Assembly: GCA_004297005.1 (NCBI GenBank)
Contig: SCVA01000039.1
Location: 62,001-126,000, forward strand
DNA: 64,000 nucleotides
Origin: Nevskiaceae bacterium
Lineage (GTDB): Bacteria > Pseudomonadota > Gammaproteobacteria > Nevskiales > Nevskiaceae
Direction of reading: 5' to 3'
A program made the translations under genes and the position numbers. Of this stretch, positions 44,178-52,803 are shown piece after piece. Positions within the stretch are counted from its first letter, which is position 1. Each line of letters begins with the position of its first letter. The notes beneath the pieces are model-generated. The model ran no database searches, was not told where the DNA came from, and saw only the letters and a list, made by a program, of their open reading frames with translations.

Positions 44178-44878
44178 GGCAACCAAGCCAAGCGGCGCAG
44201 CCAGTCGGCAATGGCGGGCAGTCGTTCGTGCGCGAAATACCAGCGGCCCTCGACCCAGGCGGCGGGTGAGTCCCAGTGGCCCCGCTGCTGCAGCGAGCGA
44301 TGATGGGCATCGAGGCGGTCGCGCAGACAATGGTCGGGCAGCGGCAGCCCCGGGTAGCACTCCGCATACAGTCGCCTATAGAAGACCTGGTCGACAGGAT
44401 CAACGGCGTCATGCCACAGCCGGCTCAGAGCACGACCCGCGAAGGCAGCCGGATCCTGTCCCTGCAACTGGGCGTACAGGGTCCATTCGGCCAGGTAGCG
44501 CACCTCCGCCGCCGCCAGTGGCGACGTGCGGCGCAGGGACAGACCTTGACGCTGCAGCAGCGCCGCCGCGTCGCGCACGGCATGTACGAGGCGCTGCGCC
44601 GCCGCCGGGTCGACGGCCAGACCGCGACGCGCCAGCGGATACAGGTTCAGACGTACCGGTTGATCGCGGATCATCTCGATCAGGCCCGGCAGGGCCACGG
44701 CGGCGTAGGGATCGTCGAAGGCAAAGTACAGGTCGATCCGCGCCCTGCCGCCGGCCAGGCGACGCAGAAGTGCGGAGACTTTCCGCGGCAGGGTCTGCCG
44801 ATCCAGCCACAGCAGCAGGCTCGGCAATTCCCGCTTTTGAAAGCGCTGCCACAAGCTGTCGGTGGGCGTGGAGCGCAT
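44174..44878 (-). CDS. Divergent DsbA/HCCA-isomerase-like protein
   Basis: A 234-residue protein with the same fold as its downstream neighbour but divergent: RIDLYFAFDDPYAAVALPGLIEMI replaces the SPYSYLA region, and PAAWVEGRWYFAHERLPAI resembles the C-terminal substrate loop. A helical N-terminal extension of about 45 residues is extra. The typical serine is replaced, so it may be catalytically changed and act as a heterodimer partner; this is inference. The start is 9 bases after the SDR gene. Confidence 0.75.
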   Translation of the reverse strand: MRSTPTDSLWQRFQKRELPSLLLWLDRQTLPRKVSALLRRLAGGRARIDLYFAFDDPYAAVALPGLIEMIRDQPVRLNLYPLARRGLAVDPAAAQRLVHAVRDAAALLQRQGLSLRRTSPLAAAEVRYLAEWTLYAQLQGQDPAAFAGRALSRLWHDAVDPVDQVFYRRLYAECYPGLPLPDHCLRDRLDAHHRSLQQRGHWDSPAAWVEGRWYFAHERLPAIADWLRRLAWLP

Positions 44879-44887
44879 GCCGCGTGC

Positions 44888-45691
44888 TCAGCGCATCAGC
44901 CGCTGACGCATCAGCCGCAGATAGCGCCGGTCGCTGATCCAGCGCCGCAGGCCCAACAGCAGCCGGGCATCCGGCCCTACCGGGTAGCGCAGTCGTTCCG
45001 AGCCGTCGGTACAGGCCTGCCAGATCGCGGCCGCGACCAGGGCCGGGTCGCTGCCCTTGCCGCCGACCGCCTGCATGCGGCTGGTGCTGCGTTCCACAGC
45101 GGCGTTGTAGGCGCTCAAGGCCGGATCATGGACGAACTCCGCCGAACGGCCGTAGAAGTCGGTGCGGATCGCGCCGGGTTCGATCAGCTTCACACGGACC
45201 CCGATCTCGGCCGCCTCGAATGCCAGCGACTCGGAGAAGCCCTCCACCGCCCACTTGCTGGCGTGATAGGGCGCGTAAAACGGAAAGCTCAGGCGCCCGC
45301 CCATGCTGGCTACGTTCACCAACACGCCGCCGCCCTGCGCGCGAAACTGGGCCAGCGCCGCCCGGCTGACCCGCATCAGGCCGAAGACATTGGTTTCGAA
45401 CTGACGGCGGATGGCTTCCTCGCTGATCGACTCGAAACTGCCGGAAAGCCCGTAGCCGGCGTTGTTCACCACCGCGTCCAGGCGTGGCAGTTCGTGGCCT
45501 ACCAGTTCGAAGGCGGCCCGCACCGAGGCCGGATCGTCGACATCCATGGCCAGCGGCCGGCATAGCGGATGGTGGGGCAGGCTCTGCGGCTGGCGGGCCG
45601 TGGCGTACACCGTCCAGCCACGCGCCAGGAACCATTGCACGGTGGCGGCGCCAATGCCGCTGCTGCAACCGGTGATCAGCACCGCGCTCAT
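44888..45691 (-). CDS. Short-chain dehydrogenase/reductase
   Basis: A 267-residue classical SDR. Cofactor loop TGCSSGIG (about 7-14), NNAG near 82-85, catalytic serine in NVASMGG and YHASK (Tyr/Lys) near 147-151. An arginine after the second strand (ATARQPQ) suggests NADP(H) preference. It probably oxidises or reduces a hydroxyl/keto group on the pathway substrate. ATG 45691 overlaps the stop of the MBL hydrolase gene (ATGA). Confidence 0.9.
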   Translation of the reverse strand: MSAVLITGCSSGIGAATVQWFLARGWTVYATARQPQSLPHHPLCRPLAMDVDDPASVRAAFELVGHELPRLDAVVNNAGYGLSGSFESISEEAIRRQFETNVFGLMRVSRAALAQFRAQGGGVLVNVASMGGRLSFPFYAPYHASKWAVEGFSESLAFEAAEIGVRVKLIEPGAIRTDFYGRSAEFVHDPALSAYNAAVERSTSRMQAVGGKGSDPALVAAAIWQACTDGSERLRYPVGPDARLLLGLRRWISDRRYLRLMRQRLMR

Positions 45692-46797
45692 TGCAGACTG
45701 TCCTCAATGATCTCGCGGCTGTCGGCCGGCAGTTCGATCAGCAGGCCGTCCTCGGCGACCTCTACCCCGTCTGGCCGGATCGAGCCGACTCCGCGCAGGA
45801 ACATCGGCAGTTGCAGACGGGTGTGGATTGGCGGCATCAGGTGGTAGAGCAGCAGCAGTGGCACTTGCGCCTGGTTGGCGATTCGCGCCGCGTCCACCGG
45901 GCTCGTATGGTAGTCGTTGATTTCCCGATGCAGCCGGGCGAAGCGCTGGTTGGCCGTGGGCGTGGCCGCGACCGCCTGATGGATCAGGGCTTCCATGTGG
46001 GTGGCGTTGGCCTCGTGCAGCAACACGTCGGCGCCGCGGCTAGCGACCGCCAGTGGCGGGTGGTAGGCGGTATCGCCGCTGATCACCAGCGCCCGGCCGC
46101 GGTAGTCGAAGCGGTAGGCATAGGCTGGGGCCACCACCTTGTGGTCAACCTCAATGGCGGTGACCTTGAGGCCGTCCTGTTCCAGCACTACGGTCTGGCG
46201 GTCCTTGGTTGGGCTTGCCGGCTCCGGCAGAGCCACCGGCCGCGCCTCCATCAGGGCGTCCTCGGGGTGCAGGAAGCCAGGGCTGTGGTGGCGCACCCGG
46301 TGAACGGTGTCGATGGCATAGGCCTCGTTGAAGCCGGCGACCACCCGCTCGACGCCCGGCGGCCCGTACACCGGCAACGCGCCCTTGCGGCCCGAGGCCC
46401 AGCTCTGCAGACGCATCTCCGCCAGACCGCCCATGTGGTCGGAATGCAGGTGGGTGATGAAGACCCCGGCCAGTTTCTCGCGCGGGATGTTCCAGAGGCC
46501 GAGATTGCGCGGCGAGCCAGGGCCGGCATCGACCAGGTAGTAGCGGTCGCCGGCGATCACCAGCAGGCAGGCCTGTTCACGATTAGGATCGGGCAGCGGC
46601 GAAGAACTGCCGCAGACGATCACGCTCAGGCGCTGGCCGTCGAAGTAGTGCTCGTAGCTGCGGCCGAGCGAGTGCTTGGCGACCGCCAGGAACACCCGGT
46701 CCTGTACCCAGGGCAAGCGCGACAGGCCCACCGCCGCCAGCCCGAGTACCACCACCGACACCAGCCTCGCCCAGAACAGCCAGCGCAGGATACGCAT
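45688..46797 (-). CDS. Membrane-anchored MBL-fold metallohydrolase
   Basis: A 369-residue protein with an N-terminal membrane anchor (about 5-28). The MBL zinc-binding THLHSDHMGG (about 114-123), the later VISGDTAYH, and C-terminal histidines (LLLYHLMPP) place it in the RNase Z/arylsulfatase-like MBL group. With its anchor it probably faces the periplasm and hydrolyses an ester or lactone; the substrate is unknown. First gene of the operon 46797-39724. Confidence 0.85.
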   Translation of the reverse strand: MRILRWLFWARLVSVVVLGLAAVGLSRLPWVQDRVFLAVAKHSLGRSYEHYFDGQRLSVIVCGSSSPLPDPNREQACLLVIAGDRYYLVDAGPGSPRNLGLWNIPREKLAGVFITHLHSDHMGGLAEMRLQSWASGRKGALPVYGPPGVERVVAGFNEAYAIDTVHRVRHHSPGFLHPEDALMEARPVALPEPASPTKDRQTVVLEQDGLKVTAIEVDHKVVAPAYAYRFDYRGRALVISGDTAYHPPLAVASRGADVLLHEANATHMEALIHQAVAATPTANQRFARLHREINDYHTSPVDAARIANQAQVPLLLLYHLMPPIHTRLQLPMFLRGVGSIRPDGVEVAEDGLLIELPADSREIIEDSLQ

Positions 46798-46876
46798 CGT
46801 CTACTCCTCCAATCTGTTGTGATCCCCTCAGGCTAGGGCTGCCGGGTACCGGGCCGTGAGATGCGCGGATGCCGCC

Positions 46877-47977
46877 TTACTTGTCCTCGGGGGCCGTATT
46901 CGTGTCGCTCGCCCCGAGACGCCAGACGCGCGGGGTCTGGCCGGTCCAGCGCCGGAAGGCACGGGTGAAGTTGGCCGGGTTGTCGTAGCCGACCAGGCCA
47001 GCGATCCGTTCGATCGGCAGCCTCGGGTCCGCCAGAAGCCGCAGGGCGTCGCGACGACGCACCTCGTCGCGCAACTGCAGGTAGCCGGAGCCCAGGACTC
47101 GCAGCCGGCGCTTGAGATGGCGCGGCGAGATCGCCAGCCGGGCCGCGAGTTCGCCGAGCTCGGGATAGCGGCCCTGTTCGGCTACCATCAGCCGTCGCGC
47201 CCGCTCCAGCAGGCTCAGCCGGCCGGAGTCGCCGCGCAGGGCCAGCTCCCGCTCGCATTGCTCCACCGCCAACTCGCTGCTCAGCGGGTCGGCGGTGGCG
47301 ATCGGCCAGTCGAGCAGGGCGGCCGGAAACCACAGGCGGTTGCCGGTCTGGCCGTGGCGCACCCGCGGCAGGCGCTGGCGATAGCGGGCGTAGTGCGGCG
47401 GTTCGGGAAAGTCGTGGTGGATCTCCACTTGAAGCCGCAGCGCATCGGCGGCGCCGCCGTCCTCCGCGAGGCCGGTGGCGAGCTGACAGAGTTCGGCCAT
47501 CAGGTGCTCGAAGCCGAATTGCCGGAACGGCCCCAGCGGCAGCGCCTCGCTCGTCTCCAGGCAGAGACGCGCCCCGTCACGGCGCAACTCGATCTGGTGG
47601 AAGGGCAGCCGGGTGTGCAGATAGCGCAGGCCCAGTCGCAGCGCTTCGCCGAGCGTGGCGCAGCTCATCAATCCATAACCGAGGAAGCCGTGGCTTGTCA
47701 GCCGACTGGACAGCGCCAGCTCGTAGGACAGACCGGGGTCGCCGCTCAGGCGCAGGGCGTTGGCGATCATCTGACCGTACTGCGCGACGCTCAGCGAGGC
47801 TTCGCGGCCGCTGAAGGTCTCAAGGCCGAGGCCGGTGCCGGCCAACAGGCGCTCGGCGCTCAGCTCGCGCGGCGCCAGCAGGCTCAGCAGCCGCAGTGCG
47901 TAGCTTGCCGGCAGCCGCTGGCCGGCCAGAGCGGCGGCGCGCCTGGGCTCGGCACGCGGCGATGGCGCCAGACTCAC
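46877..47977 (-). CDS. AraC-family transcriptional regulator (Arabinose_bd/OruR-type)
   Basis: 366 residues from GTG 47977, which overlaps the stop of the acyl-CoA synthetase (GTGA); the open frame continues upstream only as a shadow of that gene. The N-terminal ligand-binding domain (about 25-215: LGLETFSGREASLSVAQYGQMI..., GYGLMSCATLGEALRLGLRYL) is of the type seen in OruR/ArgR-like regulators. The C-terminal domain has the two AraC helix-turn-helix units (LGELAARLAISPRHLKRRLR and IERIAGLVGYDNPANFTRAFRRWTG). Being last in the P450-DUF1329 operon, it probably senses the pathway substrate. Confidence 0.9.
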   Translation of the reverse strand: MSLAPSPRAEPRRAAALAGQRLPASYALRLLSLLAPRELSAERLLAGTGLGLETFSGREASLSVAQYGQMIANALRLSGDPGLSYELALSSRLTSHGFLGYGLMSCATLGEALRLGLRYLHTRLPFHQIELRRDGARLCLETSEALPLGPFRQFGFEHLMAELCQLATGLAEDGGAADALRLQVEIHHDFPEPPHYARYRQRLPRVRHGQTGNRLWFPAALLDWPIATADPLSSELAVEQCERELALRGDSGRLSLLERARRLMVAEQGRYPELGELAARLAISPRHLKRRLRVLGSGYLQLRDEVRRRDALRLLADPRLPIERIAGLVGYDNPANFTRAFRRWTGQTPRVWRLGASDTNTAPEDK

Positions 47978-49920
47978 AGGCGCTCCAACTCGAAAGCGAA
48001 GGTGTAGGCGCCGAGCCGGGCTCGTAGCGTCTCCACCTCGGCGGCGCTGGCGCGGTGGCGCACCACCACCAGGAGGCCACGGCGACTGTCCTGGCTGACC
48101 GAGACGCTGGCGCCCGGCCAGCCGCCGAGTTCCGCCAGCAGCGCCTCGGTCACTTCCCGGGCCTCGCGCTGGCGCAGCTCCAGCTTGTAGATCTTGCCGA
48201 CCGGCGTCACCGGCATGGCTTCTATGACCTGGATGCGTTTGGGCAGCGCCGCGCGTTCGGCGATGTGGGCCTGGGCGTGTTCCATCAGCTCCGCCTCGCC
48301 GACCTGGTGGCCCGGCTTGAGCTGCACATAGGCCACCGGCAGCTCGCCGGCATGGGCGTCGGGCCGGCCGACCGCCGCGCACAAGGCCACTGCCGGGTGC
48401 GCATGCATCGGCTCCTCGATGCTCGCAGGGTCGATGTTGTGTCCGCCACGGATGATCAACTCCTTCTTGCGGCCGGTGAGCCAGAAATTGCCCTCGGCGT
48501 CCTGGCGGCCGAGATCGCCGGTGTTGAGCCAGCGCGCGCCGTTCGGAGTCTCGATCCACAAGCCCTTGTTGTGCGCCGGATCCAGATAGCCGGGGAAGAC
48601 GTTGGGGCCGCGGATGGCGATCACTCCGACTTCGTCCACCTCGCAATCGCGCTGGTAGCGGCCGTCCTCGTCCAGCCGCAGCGCTCGCATCGGCTGCCAG
48701 GGCAGGCGTAGGCCGATGGAACCGACGTGGCGCGCGCCCTCCGGCGGATTGCAGGCACTGACGCAGGTCGCCTCGGTAAGGCCGTAGCCCTCGAGGATGC
48801 GGATGCCGGTGCGTTGCTCGAAGCTTTTGCACACTTCCACCGGCATCGGCGCCGCGCCGCAGAGACCGTATTCCAGCGAGGAGATATCGTGAGCGCCGAT
48901 CGGCACCTGCAGCAGGGCGCTGTAGACGGTGGGCACGCCGCTGAAGAAATTGATGCGGTAGTGTTCGACGATGCCCCAGAAATTCCGCACCACGCCTTCG
49001 CCGCGATAGCCTTGCGGCGTGCCCAGCACCACATGGCCGCCGGCCGAGAAGGCGGCGAGCCCGGTAACCAGGGCGGCGTTGACGTGAAACAGCGGCAGGC
49101 CGCAGAACAGAGTCTTGCCAGGCAGAAAACTGCCCGGGTTGATGCTCGCCAGTTGCAGGGTGTTAGCCACCTCGTTGCCGTGGCTGCGCATGGCGATCTT
49201 CGGCGCGCCGGTGGTGCCGCCGGTGCAGAAATAGGACGACACCGCGTCGCTGCGAATCCAGCGACCGCTGTCGAGACCCCGGCCGGACTGGCGCGACAGC
49301 AGTTTGTGGAAATCCAGCACTTGGGCGCCGCCGCTGTGGCGGACCCGGCCCTGCTGCAGCCGCCAGGCGTTCAGCATTACCCGCTTGCTGAACGGCAGGT
49401 GTTCGCTGATGTCGACCAGCAGCACGGTTTCCAAGCCCGGAACCCGATGCAGCTCGGGGGCGATTTTGGGCCAGAGGTCGCTGCTTGGCACCGGTGCCAG
49501 GGTCACCAGTACCTTGACCGCCGCGGCCTTGAGCAGCTCGACGATCTGGCCGGCGTCAAGCAAGGGGTTGATCGCGAAGACGATGCCGGTGGCCTCGCCG
49601 CCCCAGAGCACGAAGTGGGTCTCCGGCAGATTGGGCAGAATGTATGCGACCACGTCGTCGGGCGTCAGCCCCAGTTCGTCGAGTGCATTGGCGCAGCGAC
49701 AGACCTGGGCGTGCAACTGACGGTAGCTGTAGCGGCTGGCGCGTTCCGGATGCAGGCCATCCAGGAAGAAGCTGAGCGCGGGCGCGTCACCGTGGCGCCG
49801 CGCCGCCTCGCGGATCAGGGCAAAAGTCGATTCTGGTGGCTGGCGCGAGGCCAGGGGCTCCTGTTCGATGGCCAGGATGTCGTCGAGGCCGCGGATCACG
49901 GCGGGGGCGGGCGGGCTCAT
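47974..49920 (-). CDS. AMP-forming acyl-CoA synthetase
   Basis: A 648-residue ligase that should activate a carboxylated substrate as its CoA thioester. ANL-family motifs: phosphate-binding YFCTGGTTGAPK (about 233-244), GYGLTEAT near 371-378, TGDLGRQDAEG near 472, GRKKELIIRGGHNID near 488-502, and the C-terminal catalytic lysine in VTPVGKIYK. ATG 49920 lies two bases after the DUF1329 stop. The frame is open further upstream but overlaps DUF1329. The broad acyl-CoA synthetase type fits fatty acid or steroid side-chain activation. Confidence 0.9.
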   Translation of the reverse strand: MSPPAPAVIRGLDDILAIEQEPLASRQPPESTFALIREAARRHGDAPALSFFLDGLHPERASRYSYRQLHAQVCRCANALDELGLTPDDVVAYILPNLPETHFVLWGGEATGIVFAINPLLDAGQIVELLKAAAVKVLVTLAPVPSSDLWPKIAPELHRVPGLETVLLVDISEHLPFSKRVMLNAWRLQQGRVRHSGGAQVLDFHKLLSRQSGRGLDSGRWIRSDAVSSYFCTGGTTGAPKIAMRSHGNEVANTLQLASINPGSFLPGKTLFCGLPLFHVNAALVTGLAAFSAGGHVVLGTPQGYRGEGVVRNFWGIVEHYRINFFSGVPTVYSALLQVPIGAHDISSLEYGLCGAAPMPVEVCKSFEQRTGIRILEGYGLTEATCVSACNPPEGARHVGSIGLRLPWQPMRALRLDEDGRYQRDCEVDEVGVIAIRGPNVFPGYLDPAHNKGLWIETPNGARWLNTGDLGRQDAEGNFWLTGRKKELIIRGGHNIDPASIEEPMHAHPAVALCAAVGRPDAHAGELPVAYVQLKPGHQVGEAELMEHAQAHIAERAALPKRIQVIEAMPVTPVGKIYKLELRQREAREVTEALLAELGGWPGASVSVSQDSRRGLLVVVRHRASAAEVETLRARLGAYTFAFELERL

Positions 49921-49922
49921 GC

Positions 49923-51335
49923 TCAACGGCCCCGCGCTTTGCGCTTGAGATTGGCGGGGTCGAAATAGCTGTCCGGGAAGCGCATGGCGAAATCGGCGAT
50001 GGCGTCCTCGTTGGTCAGCGTGGTGGCGAAGTAGCGGTTGGTCTGCAGGTCGTAGATCAGCTCCGGCAGGCCGGTGGTGGTGGGTATGAAGGGCGCGGTC
50101 AGCAGGTGCGCCTCCTGCACTTTCCACAGCTGGCCGCGGCCGTCGTAGCAGTCCACCGCCGCGATCGCCCAGGAGTCCTCGTCCACGTAGAAAACGCGCT
50201 TGGCGAAGTTGTGGCGCAGTCCGGGCTTGAGGTTGGCCTCCACCACCCAAACCCGGTGCAGCTCGTAGCGGGCGAGTTCCGGATTGATGTGGAAGGGCTT
50301 GAGGATGTCCTTGTACTTCACCAGCGGACTATTGATCTGGAAGGCGTTGTAGGGGATGTAGATCTCCTTCCTGCCGAGCAGCTTCCAGCTGTAGCGGTCG
50401 AGCGCGCCGTTGAAGACATCGACCTGGTCGTTGTATTGCTCGTTGTCGCTGCCCAGCGAGGGATTGTCATAGCCGACGTCCGGTGCGCGGGTGACGCGCG
50501 CCAGGCCGGGCGAGTACAACCAGGCGGCGCGACCCGAGCCCTGGCCGGAGGACTCGTGGACCAGGGTGATCTGGCCGGCCACCCGTGGCGGCGAGATAAC
50601 CTCGGCCAGGTAGTAGGCGAGCAGCTTGGTGTCAGCGCCGACCGGTTCCTCCGGATTCGCGTACTTGAACTTCACGTCCTCGATCAGCTTGGTGATGAGG
50701 TAGCTGCCGTCTGGCCGCACGATGGCCTGGTTGTTGTAGCGCCGAGCTGAGGGGCCATGGAACTTCAGTTTGTGGTTCCAGATCACCTCGGCCCCGGACT
50801 TCGGGATTGGGAAGGGGAAGCCCAGCTTGGCGCCCTTGATCAGGTCGCTGCCTTCCAGGCTGGCGGTGCTTGCATTGGCGATCGTGGCCTGTTCGATCTG
50901 CTCCGGATAGAAGGCGGTACGCACGGACTTGAAAACCTTCATCCGGAAGGTCGGGTATTTCGTCAGCATCGCCTTCTGGCCCTCGGTCAGTTGGGCGGCG
51001 TACTTGGCCATGTTGGCCTTGCTGATTTCGAACTGCGGCTGGAAATACTCCTTCTGCAGACTGCCCTGAAACTGCTTTTCGACGCCAGCCGGGTCCTGCT
51101 TCCGCATCTTTTCCAGATCGGCCGGGGTGTAGCGCAGGGTCTCCGGCGGAAAGTTCTTGCGCCCGGTCCACTCCGGGATCGTGCCTTCGGCATTTCCGGC
51201 ACGGATGGCGCCGACCGGAGTCAGTTCTTTGCCGAGCTTGGCGGCCTCCTGGGGACTGACGGCGGCGAGGCTTAGCGCAGGCAACAGCCAGACTATGGAC
51301 AGCCAATATGCGCGACCTAGGGGATTCATGGGCAT
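49923..51335 (-). CDS. DUF1329 exported protein (outer-membrane lipoprotein-sorting-like)
   Basis: A 470-residue protein with a signal peptide (MPMNPLGRAYWLSIVWLLPALSLAA). ATG 51335 is preferred over 51329 because GGAG lies 6 bases upstream. Family landmarks: SPQEAAKLGKELTPVGAIRAGN and IPEWTG at the start, ALDRYSWKLLGRKEIYIPYNAF, HRVWVVEANLKPGLRHNFAKRVFYVDEDSW. DUF1329 proteins have a LolB-like fold and usually pair with DUF1302 barrels, suggesting lipid or hydrophobic compound handling in the periplasm; two such barrels are encoded nearby. Confidence 0.9.
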   Translation of the reverse strand: MPMNPLGRAYWLSIVWLLPALSLAAVSPQEAAKLGKELTPVGAIRAGNAEGTIPEWTGRKNFPPETLRYTPADLEKMRKQDPAGVEKQFQGSLQKEYFQPQFEISKANMAKYAAQLTEGQKAMLTKYPTFRMKVFKSVRTAFYPEQIEQATIANASTASLEGSDLIKGAKLGFPFPIPKSGAEVIWNHKLKFHGPSARRYNNQAIVRPDGSYLITKLIEDVKFKYANPEEPVGADTKLLAYYLAEVISPPRVAGQITLVHESSGQGSGRAAWLYSPGLARVTRAPDVGYDNPSLGSDNEQYNDQVDVFNGALDRYSWKLLGRKEIYIPYNAFQINSPLVKYKDILKPFHINPELARYELHRVWVVEANLKPGLRHNFAKRVFYVDEDSWAIAAVDCYDGRGQLWKVQEAHLLTAPFIPTTTGLPELIYDLQTNRYFATTLTNEDAIADFAMRFPDSYFDPANLKRKARGR

Positions 51336-51366
51336 GGAAACTCCGGTGAAACGGAAAAGGAGGGGA

Positions 51367-52803
51367 TCATTCGGGAAGTGAGGTGTTGCCATCCCTGGCC
51401 CGGCAGGCGGCAAACACCGCCGCGGCGCTCTTGCCGGCGGCCTCGGCGGTGGCGCGATCGCAATAGGCCAGCAGCGGGTAGTACTCACCCATTACCGACT
51501 CCGGTGGTGTGTTGAGCGGGATGTTCTGTATGGCTTGGGCAAAGCCCGGCGCAGGCAGCATGTGTCGATACAGCAGGGTGGCATCCGGGTAGAGCGCCCC
51601 CCACGCCAGCCAGCCGAAGCCGTTCTCAGCTACGGCATTCACCGGCCGCTGGTCGGGATCCGACACCACCACGGTGAAATAGCCCTCGCTGTCCAGCGGC
51701 ACTTGCGCGTCGTAGAGGCAATCGGTGAACCGCTGGGTGAGGATTTCGTTGGTGCACAGCGACCAGTAGCGGAGCTGGGCTTCTCCAAGCGGGGCCTCGG
51801 CGGGAATCGTGGCTGCCTCCGGCGCCCTGCCGCGGATCAGGTACATCGAGCCCTTGTCGCGGCTCAGGATCGCCTGCATGTAGGCGTTGTCGAGGTTGTT
51901 GGCGAGATTGGCGCCGACCGTGGAGCTGATCGACTGGCCGGGGATATCGAAGCCCAGCGAGGCCGAGAAATTGGCGCGCACGGTCTCCGGCAGGCCGTAG
52001 GAAACCTGCAGGGTTGGCTCGGTGGACGACACTGGCAGCGGTACGGCCTCGAACAGCGGCGTCAGGGCGGTAGGCAGGCTCTGTGTGCGCATGGTCTCGG
52101 AGATCAGGTCCGGTAGTACCCCCGGCGGGATCAAGGGCGTACAGCCGACCATGTCGAGCTTCATTAGCGCCTGGCTGCCGTCGCTGGTCTCTACGGTGAG
52201 AGTCGGCAGTGGCGCGCCACCGGTGAGATCGCCCTCCGCCAGATAGATTCGGTAGACCAGAATCTGCAGGGGATTGGCGGGAATCTCGACGCCCAGGGCT
52301 ACCGGGAAATTTCCCGAATACAGGGCGTTGGGTTGTCGTTGGCCTTCCTCGGGTGCTGGTTCGGGAAGCACGTAAGCGACGTAGTTGGCTCCTGGCGTGG
52401 CGACCGGATCGCGGTAAGGGTTTCTGCCTGTCTGCAGGGGCGCGATCTGGTAGTCGGTCAGCACGTCTACCGAGGCCAGCAGCGGGCTATAGGCGTTGAA
52501 CGAGAAATAGCGTGCCTTCGGGTACTGCCCTTCGATGCGCAGCCGCGTGCCGGGCAGGTTGGGCAAGGCCGCCAGCCAGTAGGTGGCCGCCTCGTCCGGC
52601 AGCAACACGTTGAGCACGTCGGAGTCGCTGACCAGGGGCCAGCTGCACAACGCCGAGAGCTTGGCTGCTTCTGGCGCGGTTTCCGGATAGGCGGCCGGAC
52701 TCAGGCTGCTGGCGCCGTCGGTGCCCTCTGGGGTCTGCGGGGCGCAGGCCGGCAGCAGTGCGGCCAGCAGCAAGACCAGACTCGGCGTCGAGCGGCGGCT
52801 CAT
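51367..52803 (-). CDS. Lipoprotein of a paralogous family (family B, member 1)
   Basis: A 478-residue lipoprotein (lipobox LLPACAP). ATG 52803 overlaps the P450 stop (ATGA). It is clearly related to the protein at 58160-59500: RYFSFNAY, YVLPEPAP followed by QPNALY, NNLDNAYMQAILSRDKGSMYLIRGRAP, LRYWSLCTNE, TQRFTDCLYDAQVPLD, and VMGEYYPLLAY. The SFNAY and WSLC motifs with paired cysteines suggest a secreted enzyme or binding protein of a family I cannot name. Location between P450 and DUF1329 ties it to the catabolic operon. Confidence 0.75.
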   Translation of the reverse strand: MSRRSTPSLVLLLAALLPACAPQTPEGTDGASSLSPAAYPETAPEAAKLSALCSWPLVSDSDVLNVLLPDEAATYWLAALPNLPGTRLRIEGQYPKARYFSFNAYSPLLASVDVLTDYQIAPLQTGRNPYRDPVATPGANYVAYVLPEPAPEEGQRQPNALYSGNFPVALGVEIPANPLQILVYRIYLAEGDLTGGAPLPTLTVETSDGSQALMKLDMVGCTPLIPPGVLPDLISETMRTQSLPTALTPLFEAVPLPVSSTEPTLQVSYGLPETVRANFSASLGFDIPGQSISSTVGANLANNLDNAYMQAILSRDKGSMYLIRGRAPEAATIPAEAPLGEAQLRYWSLCTNEILTQRFTDCLYDAQVPLDSEGYFTVVVSDPDQRPVNAVAENGFGWLAWGALYPDATLLYRHMLPAPGFAQAIQNIPLNTPPESVMGEYYPLLAYCDRATAEAAGKSAAAVFAACRARDGNTSLPE

